Shown: positions 39,801-50,293, numbered from the stretch's first letter. The stretch: 64,000 nt of DNA from Prasinococcaceae sp. CCMP 1430 (GCA_013416795.1 RQSC01000028.1:1021005-1085004); one strand, 5' to 3'. The notes: generated by a model not told the origin, from the sequence alone. Numbers and translations: made by a program.

Positions 39801-41072
39801 ATGGCGGCGCCTCCTCAGTGGATGTCGCCCGTCGCGGAGGAAGAGCGGCTCGCATCTCGCCTGTCCGCATCGCGCCTACGCGCGGGCGACGGCTCTTGTG
39901 AGCACCTCGATGCTCCTGGGGAGCGCGTGTACGACGAGAGCCACGTCATTGCGCGGCTGCGCGCTGCGCGCGGCGCCGACATTGCTTATGACGACGACGA
40001 CGACCGCGTGGCTGTGTGGGAAGTCCAGGAGGCACCGTTGCGACGCGCGCGCACTGCGGCGAGCGCGCGCCTTCGAGCTATTCGCCGTGCGGAGGCGCTC
40101 GAGCGCGTTGGCGGACCAATGGGCGCAGGCCCTGAAGACACTGTCGCGAGGCAACGCAGCAACGTGGATATGTTCGGAATTCGTCGCGGGCGCATGGAGG
40201 CGCGTTTCGGGTTCCCCACGAACAAGCACTCGGGGCTCGCCAAGCATGATCCTGTGGACACAACGTGCGTGGGTTTCTTGGCTCCGCGCGTGCATGAGCT
40301 TCGTGCGGCCGTCACAATCAGAGACGATGACGGAAACGAGGTGACCATCGACCTGCGGCGCTTCTGCGCGCGCTGCGGATACCCGCACGACATGCACGAG
40401 TCTGAGGCCGAGGCCGGTGGGCACGAAGTCAAGGCGGGCCGAACGCGCATCGAGCACACTCGAGAGCGTCTGCAGGGCTGCACGACGGGCAGCGTGGCGG
40501 GCAGCGCTGGCTCTCTCGCGGCGACGCCGCCATCGCTCGCGGAGGTGCACGCGATGGGCGTGCGGGAGCTGCGGGAGCTGCTGGCGGCCGACAGCGTGAG
40601 CTGCAAGGGCATCACTGAGCGCTCTGAGCTGCTCAGCAAAGCTATCACCGTGGTGCTTTCCGCTTGCCCCTGCACCTCGAGGTCTTCACGCGAGGTGAAG
40701 AGGCAAGCGCACGGTGACGTGTCCGGCGAGGACGACGCGTGGACGTACGTGCAGGGCTCGGACAATCACGACCCGGGCTACTGGCACAACCGCCTCACGG
40801 GCGAGCAGACGTGGAATGGTCCCTCCAAATGCCCCCCGGCGTGCCCGACGGCGCTGGTGGCTGGAGCGGGGGGAGCGCGGGACCCGGCGCAGACTGCTAT
40901 GCCTGCTTTACCTACTCCGTCCGAGGTCTTGTCGATGAAGGTCAGGGAACTCAAGGCTCTACTAGTTGCGAACGGCGAGCGCGTCAAGGCCGCGGGTGCC
41001 ACTGAGAAACGCGAGCTCGTGGAGGCCGCAATGAGCGTTGTGCTGCGCAAGCGTTACGTGGCTGTCAGGTAG
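39801..41072 (+). CDS. SAP-like and WW-domain protein
   Basis: 423 residues, no intron, from MAAPPQWMSPVAEEERL. A His/Cys-containing segment (RRFCARCGYPHDMHESEAEA) may bind zinc. Two short SAP-like helices, VHAMGVRELRELLAADSV and VLSMKVRELKALLVANGE, flank a WW domain (AWTYVQGSDNHDPGYWHN then RLTGEQTWNGP). SAP motifs bind DNA or RNA; WW domains bind proline-rich partners, so a nuclear RNA- or chromatin-related role is plausible but inferred. An acidic run (YDDDDDR) sits near residue 65. It converges on the RSH gene with a 64-bp spacer. Confidence 0.75.
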   Translation: MAAPPQWMSPVAEEERLASRLSASRLRAGDGSCEHLDAPGERVYDESHVIARLRAARGADIAYDDDDDRVAVWEVQEAPLRRARTAASARLRAIRRAEALERVGGPMGAGPEDTVARQRSNVDMFGIRRGRMEARFGFPTNKHSGLAKHDPVDTTCVGFLAPRVHELRAAVTIRDDDGNEVTIDLRRFCARCGYPHDMHESEAEAGGHEVKAGRTRIEHTRERLQGCTTGSVAGSAGSLAATPPSLAEVHAMGVRELRELLAADSVSCKGITERSELLSKAITVVLSACPCTSRSSREVKRQAHGDVSGEDDAWTYVQGSDNHDPGYWHNRLTGEQTWNGPSKCPPACPTALVAGAGGARDPAQTAMPALPTPSEVLSMKVRELKALLVANGERVKAAGATEKRELVEAAMSVVLRKRYVAVR

Positions 41073-41136
41073 GGAAGACTTGTGTGTAGGACCTGCACAT
41101 ATTGAATCATTCATGAATTGCGCATTGCGGCAGTAT

Positions 41137-42846
41137 TCAGCTCGCCTCGGGTTCGCTTTCCCCGCCAGAATCGTACGCCTCGGCATCGACGAGTGCCTCA
41201 GCGGCGGCTGCAAGCACCTTGGCCTCGCCGTCAGGAAGCTGCGCGAGCCCCGGTAGTAGCGGAGCGCCGCCTTGCACGACGGTCCTGGTACCAGAGTTTC
41301 CGGCCGTTTCATCGTCAGTTGCATGGACGGCAGCGCTCGCGCCCCTGTCGCCAGCGCCGAGCAGCGGAGTGGCGGTGGGCCTGCGTGTAGCGACGCCGAG
41401 CTTGTAGGCCGCATGCGATGCTGCTCCATGCTCGGCGGCGGCGTGCATGCCCGCGCCGCGAATTTGCAGCTCGACGGTCATGCCCTCCACCACGAAGGTT
41501 GAGTGAAGCGCTTGGTAGCCAGAAGCTTTCGGCCGCGAGACGTAGTCCTTGGCTCGACCAGGCACCTCGTGCCATAGGTCGCGCGCGGCTGACATCGCAG
41601 CGTAGCACGCCGCGGCCTCGCCCTCAGGCGTGCTGGGGTTCGCGTCAAGTACCACTCGAATGCCGAGCAGGTCGCGTACACCCTCCGTACCGCGTCCGTC
41701 GCGCAGCAGCTTGGAAAACGTTGAGAAGAGGCCTTTGGCGCGTGCAGAGATGCGCGCTCGCGCTGTGGATTCCCGCACGGATGAGTCGGCGGCCAGGGCC
41801 GCTTCGAGCTCCGGGCGCGCGCGCCCGAGCACGGCCTCGCCCGCTGCCCATGCCTTGGCAACATCGCGCCACACGAAACGCACGCGCACACCGACGCAAG
41901 CGCTACAGGTGTCAGCCCTACGCCGCGCAGCGCGCGCTATGAACACACGCTCGCGCGGCGGCCATCCCTTGGCGCGCGGAGGAGGCACTCGCACGCGGGG
42001 CCAATGCCTCTCAGCGCTCGCGCACCTCGTCGAGCCACGCCGACACCGCCGTAAAGGACGTCGGGAAAAGCGCTCGAAACGCCGCGTCCTCGAGCTCCCA
42101 CAGCGTGCCGCCGGCGCCAAGGGCGTGAGCGAGCGGCGCCGACACGAGCAGAGCCTCGAGAGCATCAGCCTGTGCGTGGGCGTCCGCGCCGCCTTTGTCC
42201 CCGCGGCGCACGGCCGCGCGCAGTCCGACGAGTCGAACGCACGCGTCCACGAGCACTGCCTTCGGGCTGCACGTCGCCAGGATGTACGCGCGCACAGCAG
42301 CGGCGCCCTGCTCGTTGAGAGCGTCTACGCGTCGTGGCGCGTCGCGGCAGCGCTCGCTCTCGTGGAGCAAGGCCGCGACTGCGGGCGACACGGCAGCCTC
42401 GACGTCGTCTGCTCCCAGCGCGCCCGCGTCGGACAGCGGCCGCAGCAGGGCGGCTGCGGATCCATCCTCACCGGCGCCTGCTTGTCTTGCGAGTGCAGCC
42501 GCGGCAGTACACGAGACTGGGACAGCCTCGAGCGAGTCGCCGCCACACGCTGCCACCGCGAGGCGTTGTGCCCGCTCGTGCACGCCCTCGCCCCCCGGCA
42601 ACGCGCCCTCTTCCACGCCCGCGTCCGCCTCTGTCTCGGAGTCTGCCTCCGCGCCCACCTCGACGCTCACCTCTGCGTCCGCCTCTATGCCTGCACTCGG
42701 GCTCGCTTTCGCCGCGTGCAGCGGCAGCGCCTCGCCCACAGCCGCACCCACGCCCGCGTCCTCCTCCCCACCAGCCCGTGCACCCGCCTCGGCGCCGCTC
42801 GCGCCCGTGCCCGCGCTGGCCCGTCCCGGGCGCCGCTGCTGCCGCC
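41137..42846 (-). CDS. RelA/SpoT homologue (RSH), probably plastid, hydrolase half degenerate
   Basis: Exons from the gap edge to 42026 and 41853-41137, joined in phase 0 over a 172-nt intron (GAG|GTGCGC...CAAG). The first exon carries an RSH-like helical region with APLAHALGAGGTLWELEDAA and FRALFPTSF, the hallmark linker before the synthetase domain. The second holds the synthetase: SARAKGLFSTFSKLLRD, GVRDLLGIRVVLD, AKDYVSRPKASGYQALHSTF and VELQIRGAGMHAAAEHGAAS. RSH enzymes make or destroy (p)ppGpp; in algae they act in plastids. The HD hydrolase motifs are not recognisable (LLHESERC where LLHDVVED is usual), so this is probably a synthetase only. The start lies in or beyond the gap. Confidence 0.75.
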
Positions 42847-42946
42847 NNNNNNNNNNNNNNNNNNNNNNNNNNNNNNNNNNNNNNNNNNNNNNNNNNNNNN
42901 NNNNNNNNNNNNNNNNNNNNNNNNNNNNNNNNNNNNNNNNNNNNNN
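42847..42946. other. Assembly gap (exactly 100 N)
   Basis: Exactly 100 N is a common placeholder for a gap of unknown size; it interrupts the 5' part of the RSH gene. Confidence 0.99.
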
Positions 42947-43390
42947 TCACTCAAGCGTTGGTGGCGCATCTTCGGCGCCCTCCTCGTCGTCCTCCTCCGG
43001 CGGCGGCGCCGCGTCCGCGTCGAGCACCGTTTCGCGCAGCGCCTCGCCCTCCTCGAGGAAGAGCGCCTCGTCCTCGTCCTCCTCGTCCTCATCTCCCTCC
43101 ATCAGCGGGTCCTCGCGTGGCGGCGGCTCCGAACCCATCGCTGCCTCCGCCCCTGCCTCCGCCGCCGCCGCGGGCCCCTGTGTGGCGCCCCCCGCGCGAG
43201 CGCGCGCGCGCGCCGGCGGCGGCTGAGAAGCCGCCGCAGGGCGCGCTTTTGCGCCCGCCACGGAAAATCCGGACTCCAAAATCTCTCCGGCAATTTCCCG
43301 ATCGAGCGTTCTCACACCACAAACGCGCGCAAACGCGCGGAAAATCCGTAAGTCGAAATGGGGGGACGCGCGGCGCGCGCCATTCTGCAT
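42947..43390 (-). CDS. Probable 5' part of the RSH gene (acidic N-terminal region)
   Basis: An open frame from the ATG at 43390 runs into the gap. It reads MQNGARRASPHFDLRIFRA, an Ala/Arg-rich stretch that would suit a presequence, then a strongly acidic segment (MEGDEDEEDEDEALFLEEGE and PPPEEDDEEGAEDAPP). Its strand and position fit the RSH gene across the gap, but frame continuity cannot be tested. It may be a separate gene or not coding. Confidence 0.35.
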   Translation of the reverse strand: MQNGARRASPHFDLRIFRAFARVCGVRTLDREIAGEILESGFSVAGAKARPAAASQPPPARARARAGGATQGPAAAAEAGAEAAMGSEPPPREDPLMEGDEDEEDEDEALFLEEGEALRETVLDADAAPPPEEDDEEGAEDAPPTLE

Positions 43391-43833
43391 CTAAATCCGT
43401 GTCATAGATAGCCACGGGCGTGTCAAAAGACGACCACGCATCGACTCGGTGCGTTCAGCCTGCTGGCGCAGGCCGTTCGGGTTCTCAGTCAGGGCTCGCG
43501 GTCCCCTCTCGCTGCCGCGCGCGCGCGCGCGCGCGCGGCGCGCTGACCGGCCAACCGACCAACCGCGGACCCACGCGGCGCTTCAAACCTCTGTCTGTGT
43601 GTCTGTGTTGTAGCCACCCCGACAAGAGAGCTGCAATCTACCGTTGGGACCCTCTGTCTGAACGTCATGAGATGCGCGTCCGGCCCACGCAGCGTCAGCT
43701 CGGCGACGCGCGCGCGCGCGCGCGCTCGGGGAACGGACCAGGGAAGGGGGGAAGGGGGCACGTGGCGGTGTGTGTCTGTTCGCAACGTCTGTCGTTGTAG
43801 GCGAGATGGAGGTGTGAGGCGAGCTGGTGGAGG
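43391..43833. other. Intergenic divergent spacer, no gene seen
   Basis: Between the RSH and IQ-protein 5' ends. It holds GCGC runs at 43517-43536 and 43703-43723. No recognisable frame. Confidence 0.45.
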
Positions 43834-45504
43834 ATGGCGGATGCGGCGGAGGGCGGCAGCGGCCAGGGCAGCGGCGGTGGCGACGGCGCTGCACCCGACG
43901 TGGAGCTGAGACCCTCTGGGGCCGAACCGGTGGCTGAGGTTGCGTCCGACGGGGCCGATTCGGGCGATGACGCCGATGCGGTTCTGTCTGAGCTCGTGGA
44001 GGGCGTGCAGGAGGAAGCGGCGGCCACGTCCGTGCAAGCAGCATACCGCGGCTACCGCGTTCGCAAGACGCCGCTCAAGGAACGCAGCGTGCCCCCAGAG
44101 GACGCCGCCTCCGACGGCGCCTCGTCACGCTCTGGGATCGCATCCGAAGCCGACTTGGCGGCGGAGGCGGAGGGAGCGCCCGTTCTGGACGGCGGCGCGC
44201 CGTCCGATGCAGAGAACGACACCCTCAGCGACTCAGACTCAGGCGTGGAGGGGAAGGAGGACGACGGCACTGCACTTAAGAGCTCGGGAATGGATTCCTT
44301 AAAGGAGGGGACAGTCGAACAGAGCGACAGTGGCCACGAGGCCGCCAAGCAGCTCGAGGAGGAAATGGAAGCCCCCGACGAGGTGCTCGCGCAGCTCGTC
44401 GATGAAGTCTCCACGTACGATGCGCCGGAAGACACGGGCGGACATGAGGGGGAAAGCGTCGAGGACGACGCCCTCGCAGTCTCCGCGTACGATGCGCCGG
44501 AAGACACGGGCGGACATGAGGGGGAAAGCGTCGAGGACGACGCCCTCGCTGTTGGCGCGGCCGCTGGAGCCAGCGTCGACGCTAGCGCCAATGCGTCTCT
44601 GCTCGCGGAGCTCGAAGACATGCGGCGAAGGCTGCGCGAGGCAGAAGCTGCATTGCAGGCGGACACTGCGATGGTGTCGGAGCTCGAGGAGACGAGGCGC
44701 GCAGCGCAGCGCGCAGAGGCTGTAGCCGAGAGCGCGTGTGAGGACCGCGCGAGGTTGCTCGAGGAGAACGAAGCGTTGCGGCACGAGCTCGCGCACTGGC
44801 GCGACCGCAGCGAGGAAGCCGAAGCCCAGGCGACCGAGGCGCGGCGCGACGCTGCCGAGCACCTTGAGCGTCTCGACGCCGAGCGGCGCGACGCTGCCGA
44901 GAACCTTGAGCGTCTCGACGCCGAGCGGCGCGCGCGGGCGCGCGACAGTGAGGCCGTCCGAGCTGTGCAGGAGCTTTCCGTGGCGGCTGAGTCCTCCACC
45001 GGCCAGTGGGCGCAGGAGCGGGCCAAGCTCAGAGGGCAGCTCCGACGTCTCCGGAGCGACGCTGAGCGGCACCGAACGGCAATGGCTGCCTATGCCAGCC
45101 AAGCAGTGCCGCTCAAGCACCAGCTCGACGAGCTGGTGGCGAGGCTTTGCCACGAATCAGACGTGTACGGCGCGAGTCCCGCGGTGGTCAACGCGTCGCT
45201 GCGCTCGCCCGAGAGGCAGGTGCCGATGCCGTCTCTGGCGGCACAGCTCACTCCGAGCTCGACATCCTCTTTGAGCGCGCTGCGCGAGCTGCGGGCGAGA
45301 CGCAACCACGCCGTGGACGTGACCTCGGCGAACAAGGCTGTCAAGCTTCCAAGCGTGGCGAAAGTCAAGAACGACGGGCGCTACCGGACCACGCGGAGGC
45401 CGGCGTCGGCTGTCGCATCCTCGCTAGCGGCGGCGGCCAGCGACTTGCAAGAGAAGCGGAACGCGGCGATTCGTGAGATCAATCGCATTCGCCGCTTCTC
45501 GTAA
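43834..45504 (+). CDS. IQ-motif coiled-coil protein with internal repeats
   Basis: 556 residues, no intron. A single IQ-like motif at about residues 66-82 (SVQAAYRGYRVRKTPLK) suggests calmodulin or light-chain binding. An acidic, disordered region follows and contains a 24-residue tandem repeat (YDAPEDTGGHEGESVEDDAL twice), then a long coiled coil (ELEDMRRRLREAEAALQADT through ERAKLRGQLRRLRSDAERHR) with a 14-residue repeat RRDAAExLERLDAE. The C-terminus is basic with RRPASAVASS and ends EINRIRRFS. No family recognised; cytoskeletal or flagellar use is a guess. Confidence 0.7.
   Translation: MADAAEGGSGQGSGGGDGAAPDVELRPSGAEPVAEVASDGADSGDDADAVLSELVEGVQEEAAATSVQAAYRGYRVRKTPLKERSVPPEDAASDGASSRSGIASEADLAAEAEGAPVLDGGAPSDAENDTLSDSDSGVEGKEDDGTALKSSGMDSLKEGTVEQSDSGHEAAKQLEEEMEAPDEVLAQLVDEVSTYDAPEDTGGHEGESVEDDALAVSAYDAPEDTGGHEGESVEDDALAVGAAAGASVDASANASLLAELEDMRRRLREAEAALQADTAMVSELEETRRAAQRAEAVAESACEDRARLLEENEALRHELAHWRDRSEEAEAQATEARRDAAEHLERLDAERRDAAENLERLDAERRARARDSEAVRAVQELSVAAESSTGQWAQERAKLRGQLRRLRSDAERHRTAMAAYASQAVPLKHQLDELVARLCHESDVYGASPAVVNASLRSPERQVPMPSLAAQLTPSSTSSLSALRELRARRNHAVDVTSANKAVKLPSVAKVKNDGRYRTTRRPASAVASSLAAAASDLQEKRNAAIREINRIRRFS
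44407..44550 (+). repeat. 72-bp tandem duplication (two copies) inside the IQ-protein gene
   Basis: GTCTCC(A/G)CGTACGATGCGCC and the following bases repeat at an exact 72-bp interval with very few differences, in frame (24 residues). Confidence 0.85.
44841..44924 (+). repeat. 42-bp tandem duplication (two copies) in the coiled coil
   Basis: GCGGCGCGACGCTGCCGAG and onward repeat at a 42-bp interval, coding RRDAAEHLERLDAE and RRDAAENLERLDAE. 42 bp is six heptads' worth of codons (14 residues), so the coiled-coil register is kept. Confidence 0.85.
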
Positions 45505-45633
45505 GAATCTCAGCAATGGAGTCAAAAATGGCCGGGGGCACAGCACGCTTACGCGACCGTTTCCGCGCACGAGAGCACGGGCGCAGGCAGCTGCGGGTGT
45601 CCCGGGCGAGCTTGCTAAGAGCGGCATCTCGAA

Positions 45634-46518
45634 TCAGCCAGCCATCTGCTTGATGCTGCGGTTGACGGCCCAGATTGGGATCGCCAGGCCCGATGCCAAG
45701 ATGCAGAACGACGCGAGGCCAAACTTGAGGCCGCGGTTGCTGATGGTCGACAGGTCGTACATGTGTGGGCCTAGACGTGGGCGCGCAGGCGCGGGCGCGT
45801 GTCAGGAAATCACGTGCAACGCGATGCACAGGGGCGATTGAAGGGCACACTCGCGCCCCACAAACTCGGCGGCCGCGTATCTCCCGCAGGCGGGGCCGCG
45901 CGCTGCGCCACGCGCATCCGCGAGCGAGCGGGACGCGTACCGTGCAGGTAGTCGTACTTGTAACCCGGGGGAGCCTGTTCGCAGGCGCGCAAGGCGCACG
46001 GTCAGCACAGCGCAACACAGTCGTCGGCGCCATGGGTGCAGGGTTTGCCCGCCTGCGCGGTCGCGCCGCGCTGTGCGACTCGCACATGGAGCGTAGCGCC
46101 CCCGCAGCGCATGGCAGTGGTGCCTCTTTTTTTTGTGCGCGCCGCAAGGATTTCCTTCCTTGCGCGACGGGGCGAGCGCGCCCGCAGCCACGTTCGGCAT
46201 GTTTGACGCGCGCCATGCCACTGCCGGCCGGGCGCATCTGCGCGCCCAAATGCAACGCGCAAGATGGTCCGCGGGCGCGCGCCACGGGCGGGGGGCGACG
46301 GCGGCCGTGTGTGCAGCTCGCCGCCGCCGCCGCTGCCCGCCTCTTGCGCCTTTAGGGTTGGCACATGGCAGCGGCATGGGTCGGCCGGCGAGCGCCGCAG
46401 CGGCGGCGGCGGCAGCGAGGGCGCGCGCGCTACGCACCCCGCACTTGGCCGCCGAGGTCTTGAGCCCGCGCGACAGGGCGGGCGCCGCCTTACGGACCGC
46501 CTGCGCGGCGAACGACAT
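45634..46518 (-). CDS. Small mitochondrial inner-membrane protein, possibly a COX7c-like respiratory subunit
   Basis: Three exons, 46518-46438, 45974-45941 (34 nt) and 45770-45634, give only 83 residues. Exon 1 is a mitochondrial-type presequence (MSFAAQAVRKAAPALSRGLK, then TSAAKCG). The joins yield APPGYKYDYLHGPHMYDLST and ISNRGLKFGLASFCILASG, a single membrane helix (GLAIPIWAVNR) and the end SIKQMAG. The phases match at both joins (0, then 1), and both donors fit the local pattern (GTGCGT, GTACGC). The presequence, single helix and size resemble small cytochrome c oxidase subunits such as COX7c; this is a weak, composition-based likeness. Complex I accessory subunits are an alternative. Confidence 0.6.
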
Positions 46519-46823
46519 GGCTGCCTGCGAGGGGCGCTGCGCGACCGCGCTGTGGCACCCCCTCCGCCGTGCGCCCACGCACGCACGCGAGGTGGACGCA
46601 AAATACGAAATACCAAAACTGTTACTTCGCATATGCTTTGTCCCCATTCCCCGTTCCGTTGAAGGCGCGTTCCGCGGAATGTTTCGCCTGCTGTGCGCTC
46701 TGCTGTATTTTCTTCTCTTCCGAATTGCCGCGACCGAAAGTGCAGCAGTGCATCAGATACTGAATGTACATGTTGAACAACTTACTGCACACGGTGGTGT
46801 GCGCACGCGCACCCCCGTGGCTC
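46519..46823. other. Intergenic, no gene seen; 3'-end signal TGTACATGT
   Basis: Between two minus-strand genes. TGTACA occurs at 46765-46770, about 55 bp downstream of the FAM151-like stop, in an AT-richer patch. Confidence 0.4.
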
Positions 46824-47857
46824 TCACGCGAGCCTGACGTCGCAGCCCAGGCTCCTCGCCGAGTGGATGAGCTCGACCGCCAGCACGTGCTTCCAAGACG
46901 GGTCGGCGACGTCCACGAAGACGCGCTCGGCAGGAAGAGTGTTCACCCAGTTTCGCACTCTTCGTGGCACGGGTCCCCACAGCGTCAAACTCCGCTGTGG
47001 GTGAAAGAGGAAGTAGTCGAGTAGCGCCGACCGCTCCGCGCGCCGGCTGGCCCACAGGTGCGTGGCGCACGCAGCGAGCGTCACGTGCGTCCCCGTGGGT
47101 ACCGCTCGGCACACCTCGAGCATCTGCGAGACCATTTTTGCGTCGTATCCGAGAGGAAGTCCAGGTCCATGGGTCCACCCGAGGGACAAAGCAGCTGCTG
47201 GCCTGCTCTCGGTGCAGGCCGACACGAATCGGCTCGCGTCGAGCGGCGCCTGCGGTGGCGTCCCCGGGCCTTCCAGCACGTCGGCGTTGAGAAACACGGG
47301 CACGCGCTCCTGCGGGAAGGCGTCCGCAGGAAGATGCTCGCAGAGGGCGTCGAGCAGCGAGGGCAGCGCCGCCTCCTCCTTCACGTCTGGAACGGCCGCG
47401 CGCGAGGGGAAGGGCGAGGCGTCAGAGCGAGTGGGGCGCTCTCAGAGGTTGCGACTCTCGCGAGCTCGCTTGCTGCCATCATGCACGCACCAAGCTTGAG
47501 GCCGATGCGCCGGCCGCGTCCCGCGGCGACAGCTACCTCCTCGACCAGGCACGATGCCGGCAGGTCCGTCGCCCGCTCAGGAGGGTGGCAACAGATGGCG
47601 TGGGCGCCCTGCCCGGGGGCGGCCGCCGCAGGCGAGAGCTGGGGATCGACGGAGCACATCAGATCCGTCTCCACGTAGTGGACCCCGCTGCCCTCCGCGA
47701 GCGCATCGCGGAGCTCGCGTGCCGAATTCGTGCCGTGAGACCACGCTACCTCACGTGGCTGCGCCACGCCGACCGCCTCAGCGAGCGCGCCGGCGCTCGC
47801 CGCCATGCTTGTGATCGTGCCGTGCGGCCCTCGCGGCGCGCGAGCAGCGCGGCGCAC
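46824..47857 (-). CDS. FAM151/menorin-like protein
   Basis: Exons 47857-47491 and 47386-46824, joined in phase 1 over a 104-nt intron (G|GTGCGT...CCAG), which restores RIGLKL-DVKEEAALPSLLDAL. Family features: REVAWSHGTNSARELRDAL near the start, VETDLM with the first acidic pair, HPPERATDLP, VPVFLNADVLEGPG, SLGWTHGP and LTLWG. The fold resembles GDPD-type TIM barrels; the molecular activity of FAM151 proteins is not settled. 309 residues from the first ATG; the second (47806, MAASAGALAEAV) gives 292 and looks more natural. Confidence 0.8.
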
Positions 47858-48121
47858 CCCGCCGCGCGGCGCATCATGACGCCCCCGGGCGCGCAGGCGG
47901 CAGCCCTGCGCGTCCGAGCAGGGCGCGGAGGGGGGAAGAGGGTGTGTGGGCGCCCTCCTCCGGCACCCGCGCGCTCAGTGGCACCAGCACCCCAGCACGT
48001 GCTGCGCTGCCCTAACCGCACCTACGAACCTACATGCGTTTTGACCTCACTTCGAAAACTACATTGAATTTGACCTCCATGGATGTTGGAGCGCGACCTG
48101 CGTCAGACAGCGAGCGCTGCG

Positions 48122-48131
48122 CCCCCCCCCC

Positions 48132-48170
<39 letters not shown>
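48122..48170 (+). repeat. Poly-C tract (C10-T-C38)
   Basis: A nearly pure cytosine run in the spacer between the FAM151-like and D27 genes, next to two TTTGACC motifs (48038-48045, 48069-48078). Confidence 0.9.
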
Positions 48171-48581
48171 TGCGCGCGCGCGGCGCGCGCGCAGTGTGCC
48201 AGGCGCCGCGCCGCGCCGCGTGCCCGCATCGCTGATAGCGACACCCGAAGTCCTCAGAAGGATGAGATAGCAGCGCACGCGCGCGCGCACGGCCGCACAC
48301 ACGCAACCACACGAACGCGAATGCACGTGCGTGCACACGCGCGCGCGCCCAGCCCCATCCCCCGTGGTGCCCCTGCGGCGGGGGGGATGTGCTGTTCATA
48401 CTGCGCACCGGGCACTGCGCAGCGAAGCGCGTGCTGGCCGCACGTACGCCACGGCACAAAAAAGTCATTATTACACGCGCGAGCGAGGGCGCATGCCTCG
48501 CGCACTCGACACTATGAACGCCGAGCGCACAAGGCAGGCCCTGTTGGTGCCACACACACAGCGCGAGGTCGGGAGTGTGAG

Positions 48582-49922
48582 CTACTTCGACGCGCCCATC
48601 TCCGTCTGCAGCTCGGCGCGCTCCGCGTCCACCGACCAGCACTTGCCGCCTCCATCGGGTGCCGCGACGTTGTCAAGCCGTGTGAGCAGGCTCGCCGCTC
48701 CAAGCGCCGAGCCCTGCGGCGACAGGCCCGCTGCGGCGTCTGCCCGCGCCGCCTCGCTCGCCCGCGCAGCGATCTGCTCGAGCGTCTCGCCTGTATACAC
48801 GTCCACGCCGTCCACGATGCCCACGCCGCGCCGCGCGCGCATCGCCTGCCTCGCAGCGTCCTTCTCGCCCTACGGCGCAGCAGCACCGCGCGCCGTGCGA
48901 CAGGCGAGGGTGTGGGAGGCGCGTATCGTGCGTCAGCGCGCGCACGGCGAGAGGGTTTGGCCCTCGGCTCGGAGCGCTCGAGCGCGCGCGAGAGAGAGAG
49001 AGCGCACCTTGTATTCGGACGGGCACTGCGCAAAGCACGGCACGAGCACGGCCTCGTCCTCCTCGAGCGGCGGGGGCTCCACGTTGAACTTCCACGAGCA
49101 GCTAAAGTCGTCGTAGTTCGGCTGTATGTGCATGGGCATGCCGAAGTCCTCGAAGAGCCACTCCTGCGAGGGCACCTTGCATGTGTTGACGCACACGCTG
49201 GCGCAGCCGGTCGACTCGATGAAGCGGCAGCGCTCGGAGCGGATGGCCTGCGGCACGCGCAGCGTGTCCGGCAGGCCGAGCTTGCGCAGCGAGTCGGGTA
49301 CGGGCACCTCCACGTGATCGATGCCCTCCATGGGGCCCATCAGCCACGGGAAGAGCGTGACGAACACCAGCACGAAGGCGTAGTTGGACAGCCACTGCGG
49401 CGCGTTGGGCTGGATGAACTTCCTCCACAGCGGGATGACCCAGCCAATGCCGAGCTCGGGCAGGATGCCCATGAAGACGCGCTTGGCGCGCACCTGCACG
49501 TCGCGCGCGCTCCCTCGCATGTCGTTCACCTCGCGCACACTGGACATGAAGCCGTCGAACTCGGTCCACGGCCTCGGGTCGCGGTCGACGCCGACCTCGC
49601 GCACGAGCAGCTTGCGGATCGTCGCGATGAGCACCATGGAGATGGGGCTCGCGTCGATGCGCGAATAGTCAGGCATGCCGGTGGACGCGTCGATGGGCAG
49701 CGAGCCGTGCGTGAGCGCATCGCCGCGCCACGCCTTCGGCCCGCACGCCTTGGGCGCGTCCGGGGCGGCCTGCGCCGCCTGCGGCCGCCGCCGCCTCGTT
49801 GGCACGCACCCCGTCCTCGCGCGCCGCGTGGCCGCGTGGCGCGCCGAGCGAACCCCCCCCCCGCAATCAATCCTCTTCTCCTCACCGACAAATTCGCGCG
49901 GCGCGGCCGCAAACCCGTTCAT
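48582..49922 (-). CDS. D27-like (DUF4033) carotenoid isomerase, plastid
   Basis: Exons 49922-49008 and 48869-48582, joined in phase 0 (AAG|GTGCGC...GTAG); 400 residues from the ATG at 49922 (MNGFAAAPREF). The family block is clear: ERCRFIESTGCASVCVNTCK, then VPSQEWLFEDFGMPMHIQPN, YDDFSCSWKFNVEPPPLEED and PCFAQCPS. D27 of plants isomerises all-trans- to 9-cis-beta-carotene on the way to strigolactones; algal relatives act on carotenoids but their products are mostly unknown. The N-terminal ~60 residues are basic, suiting a plastid presequence. The second exon adds about 95 residues, VDVYTGETLEQIAARASEAA and on, ending MGASK, not typical of plant D27. Confidence 0.88.
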
Positions 49923-50293
49923 CACATCCCAATCGAAGAAACCCGCGCAGCGCGCAATCGCAATCACAATCTGCGATCCGCGTCGCGGGTGTCGTCGTGC
50001 GGATCGCGCGCCGCAGACGCTTCGCTGCCGCTTCCGCCCCTACGCACATCGCGACCACAGCCACTCCGACACATCACTTCCCAGGGCGGGGACACCGCAG
50101 GGTTTCATACAAAAACCAATTTACTGTACATTCCATTGACCGTCGTAGCGCTCTCCGCGGCGCGTGGCGTTCGTTTTGGGGTTTACCCTAACTTTACGAT
50201 ACGCCGATGCGAGCCGATGCGAGCGCGGCGAGGCGCCGCACCGGAGAGCGCGCCGCGCCTGCCTCCTCACCCGCCCATGTGGTCACCCTCGCT
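49923..50293. other. Intergenic, no gene seen; telo-box-like motif
   Basis: Upstream of the D27 gene. It holds TACCCTAAC (50184-50192). Confidence 0.4.
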
